Assembly (NCBI GenBank): GCA_905200545.1
Contig: CAJKKQ010000014.1
Coordinates: 1-64,000, forward strand
Reading direction: 5' to 3'
DNA length: 64,000 nucleotides
From: an uncultured Oscillibacter sp.
GTDB lineage: Bacteria > Bacillota > Clostridia > Oscillospirales > Oscillospiraceae
This document shows positions 62,494 through 64,000 of the stretch, one piece after another (the first letter of the stretch is position 1; each line of letters opens with the position of its first letter). A program made the translations under genes and the position numbers. A model generated the notes under the pieces. The model worked only from the letters and a program-made list of their open reading frames with translations, did no database searches and was not told the origin of the DNA.

Positions 62494-63018
62494 TTACTCC
62501 TGGACCTCTACCTGATCCAGCTCCAGGTCTACCGGAGTCTCCCGTCCGAACATGGAGACCATGACGCTCACCCGGTTCTTCTCGGGCTCGATCTCCTCCA
62601 CGACGCCGGTAAAGCTGGCCAGCGGGCCGTCCACGATCTTCACATGGTCGCCCACCTGGTACTGCACCACGATCTCGTGCTTCTCCATGCCCATGGCAAG
62701 CACTTCCTCCTCCGTAAGGGGGATGGGCTTGTTGGCGGAGCCCACGAATCCCGTGACGCCCCGGACGTTGCGGACCAGGTGCCAGGTATCGTCGGTCATG
62801 ACCATCTTGATGAGCACATAGCCCGGGAAGACCTTCCGCTCCACCTCTTTTGAGGCGCCGGAATCGGTGACCTCGGTAACGGTTTCCATGGGGATTTCCA
62901 TGCGCAGGATCATATCCTCCATGCCGCGGCCGGCCACAAACTTCTCGATGCTGCTCTTGACGGCATTTTCATAACCGGAATAGGTATGGATCACATACCA
63001 CTTGGCGCTGTCTGACAT
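62494..63018 (-). CDS. nusG: Transcription termination/antitermination protein NusG
   Basis: 174 residues. The NGN domain starts SAKWYVIHTYSGYENAVKSSIE and includes KVFPGYVLIKMVM and WHLVRNVRGVTGFVG; the KOW domain (residues 120-170) has VGDHVKIVDGPLASFTGVVEEIEPEKNRVSVMVSMFGRETPVDLE. It binds RNA polymerase and affects pausing. It lies 12 bases after secE, the standard order. Confidence 0.98.
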   Translation of the reverse strand: MSDSAKWYVIHTYSGYENAVKSSIEKFVAGRGMEDMILRMEIPMETVTEVTDSGASKEVERKVFPGYVLIKMVMTDDTWHLVRNVRGVTGFVGSANKPIPLTEEEVLAMGMEKHEIVVQYQVGDHVKIVDGPLASFTGVVEEIEPEKNRVSVMVSMFGRETPVDLELDQVEVQE

Positions 63019-63030
63019 GTCAATTACTCC

Positions 63031-63246
63031 TTAAGCACCAAACGCACTGAGGATCATCTGCACGGCGGAAACCGCCACGAAATCGAAGATCCAGATGCAA
63101 GCGCCGATCAGAAGGGAGCACAGCAAAACGGTACCGGTGTTGGCCAGCACGGTCTTGCGGGTGGGCCATACGACCTTCTTGAGTTCGCTTTTCATCTCGC
63201 GGAACCAAAGGCCGCGATCCTTTTTCTTCTTCGCTTCTTCTGCCAT
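63031..63246 (-). CDS. secE: Preprotein translocase subunit SecE
   Basis: 71 residues. A lysine-rich N-terminus, the amphipathic LWFREMKSELKKVVWPTRKTV motif and one C-terminal membrane helix (about 40-65) form the short single-helix SecE of Gram-positive bacteria. It joins SecY and SecG in the translocon. It lies between rpmG and nusG. Confidence 0.97.
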   Translation of the reverse strand: MAEEAKKKKDRGLWFREMKSELKKVVWPTRKTVLANTGTVLLCSLLIGACIWIFDFVAVSAVQMILSAFGA

Positions 63247-63283
63247 TAACGTTTACACGCCCTTTCTCAACAATTCCGCGGAA

Positions 63284-63433
63284 TTACTTGGTCTCGCTGT
63301 GGAGCGTGTGCTTCCTGCAGAAGGGACAATACTTGTTGAGCTCCAGCTTGTCCGGAGTGTTCTTCTTGTTCTTCATGGTATTGTAGTTTCTCTGCTTGCA
63401 CTCGTTGCATCTCAGGGTCACTTTTACGCGCAT
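63284..63433 (-). CDS. rpmG: 50S ribosomal protein L33
   Basis: 49 residues, a complete short L33: [17 protein letters not shown] at the start, [28 protein letters not shown] at the end. The two CxxC pairs show the zinc-binding (C+) form, so a zinc-independent paralogue may exist elsewhere. It is the first gene of the rpmG-secE-nusG-rplK-rplA run; AAGGAGGTGCC lies before the ATG. Confidence 0.96.
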   Translation of the reverse strand: MRVKVTLRCNECKQRNYNTMKNKKNTPDKLELNKYCPFCRKHTLHSETK

Positions 63434-63577
63434 CTAACGGCACCTCCTTATAATTGGTATCGTCCCGGTTCAGCCGGGGATACCGACTGCCTCCCTGCCA
63501 TTGGAAGGGTCCTTTTTCTCCGGCGCTGAAAAGCGAAAAAGCGCGCGAAAAAAAAGCCCTTTTCACAGGTAAGAGTG

Positions 63578-63606
63578 ATTATACTACAAGGATTACCGAA
63601 GGTCAA
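63578..63606 (-). promoter_or_regulatory. Promoter of the rpmG-secE-nusG-rplKA operon
   Basis: Minus strand -35 TTGACC (63601-63606), 17-base spacer, -10 TATAAT (63578-63583). A leader of about 140 bases precedes rpmG. Confidence 0.88.
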
Positions 63607-63644
63607 CTGTTTTTTGCAAAAATCTGTCAGGATTTTTTACTTCC

Positions 63645-63673
63645 TTGCGTCCCGTTTTTCCTTATGCTATCAT
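63645..63673 (+). promoter_or_regulatory. Promoter of ruvX
   Basis: -35 TTGCGT (63645-63650), 17-base spacer, -10 TATCAT (63668-63673), about 85 bases before the ATG and divergent from the rpmG promoter. Confidence 0.6.
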
Positions 63674-63760
63674 AAACCCACGATCCGGGCAATTCTCCCC
63701 CATCAGAGCCATGCTGCGTCCCGGGGGGAACGCCCTGCATCCGGAAAGAGAGGAACGCAT

Positions 63761-64000
63761 ATGCGCATTATGGCCATCGACTACGGTGACGCCCACACCG
63801 GCATCGCCATTTCCGACCCCACTGGTTTTCTTGCGGGCTTCACCACCACCATCAACGCCTACCGCCCCGAGGCAGTGGCGGAGCAGATCGCCCAGCTGGC
63901 CGCCCAGCACGGCGCGGAAGAGCTGGTACTGGGGCACCCAAAGAACATGGACGGAACCCGGGGTCCCCGGGCGGAAAAGGCGGAGGCCATGGCGGATATG
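63761..64000 (+). CDS. ruvX: Putative pre-16S rRNA nuclease/Holliday junction resolvase YqgF, cut by window edge
   Basis: The first 80 residues are visible and the frame is open to the right edge. MRIMAIDYGDAHTGIAISDPTG carries the RNase H-like catalytic aspartate, and LVLGHPKNMDGTRGPRAEKA is the second YqgF motif. The family matures the 5' end of 16S rRNA. AGAGAGGAACGC lies before the ATG. Confidence 0.95.
   Translation, partial: MRIMAIDYGDAHTGIAISDPTGFLAGFTTTINAYRPEAVAEQIAQLAAQHGAEELVLGHPKNMDGTRGPRAEKAEAMADM

Overview
The window looks like a chromosomal segment of an anaerobic, spore-lineage Firmicute of the Clostridia, most likely Oscillospiraceae (Flavonifractor/Lawsonibacter/Intestinimonas-like). 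That rests on the high-GC coding style with strong AGGAGG ribosome binding sites, a V-type ATPase instead of an F-type one in this stretch, an FprA flavodiiron protein, LuxS, an LTA-synthase-like sulfatase, SelD with YqeB/YqeC, and many DUF families common in gut Clostridia. The genus is inference. No insertion sequence, prophage or CRISPR array is seen.

Layout. 1-6.6 kb (minus strand): an edge-truncated amidohydrolase; a DUF711 protein with its small ACT partner; a membrane protein; and an aspartate-pathway operon (PheB-like ACT protein, homoserine dehydrogenase, aspartate kinase). 6.8-8.2 kb: a CsoR-type metal sensor with its own operator, an XRE regulator and a DUF6465 protein. 8.4-12.0 kb (plus): LTA-synthase-like sulfatase, zinc-ribbon protein, then mtnN-luxS. 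12.1-13.3 kb: flavodiiron protein. 13.4-22.2 kb (minus): a complete V-type ATPase operon (H-I-K-E-C-F-A-B-D) whose K subunit carries the Na+-ligand set. 22.2-23.5 kb: a repeat-rich regulatory gap, a coiled-coil protein and tRNA-Arg(ACG). 23.5-26.3 kb: a D-2-hydroxyacid dehydrogenase and an ECF sigma/DUF4179 pair.

26.4-33.2 kb: a SPASM-like radical SAM enzyme with an attenuator-like leader, a DUF2798 membrane protein with a second terminator-like leader, a PadR operon, and a BlaI/M56 peptidase pair with two operator boxes. 33.2-39.9 kb: LarA, a PBP2 plus FHA-FtsW elongation/division module, a compact radical SAM protein and a ketopantoate-reductase-family protein. 40-49.9 kb is a molybdenum/selenium island: yqeC-yqeB-selD on the minus strand and moaA-moaC-MOSC-moeA-like-modABC-mogA on the plus strand. 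Together they would import molybdate, build molybdopterin and activate selenium for selenium-dependent molybdenum hydroxylases, which are not in the window.

50-56.8 kb: class A PBP, DUF1292 protein, 6S RNA, parvulin-type foldase, TcdA and a DUF554 membrane protein. 56.8-59.8 kb: two back-to-back ECF sigma/anti-sigma-like modules. 59.9-63.6 kb (minus): the classic rpmG-secE-nusG-rplK-rplA and rplJ-rplL cluster with an L10 leader/attenuator. The right edge cuts the start of ruvX. Coordinates and starts were read by eye; family names rest on recognisable motifs, not on database searches.
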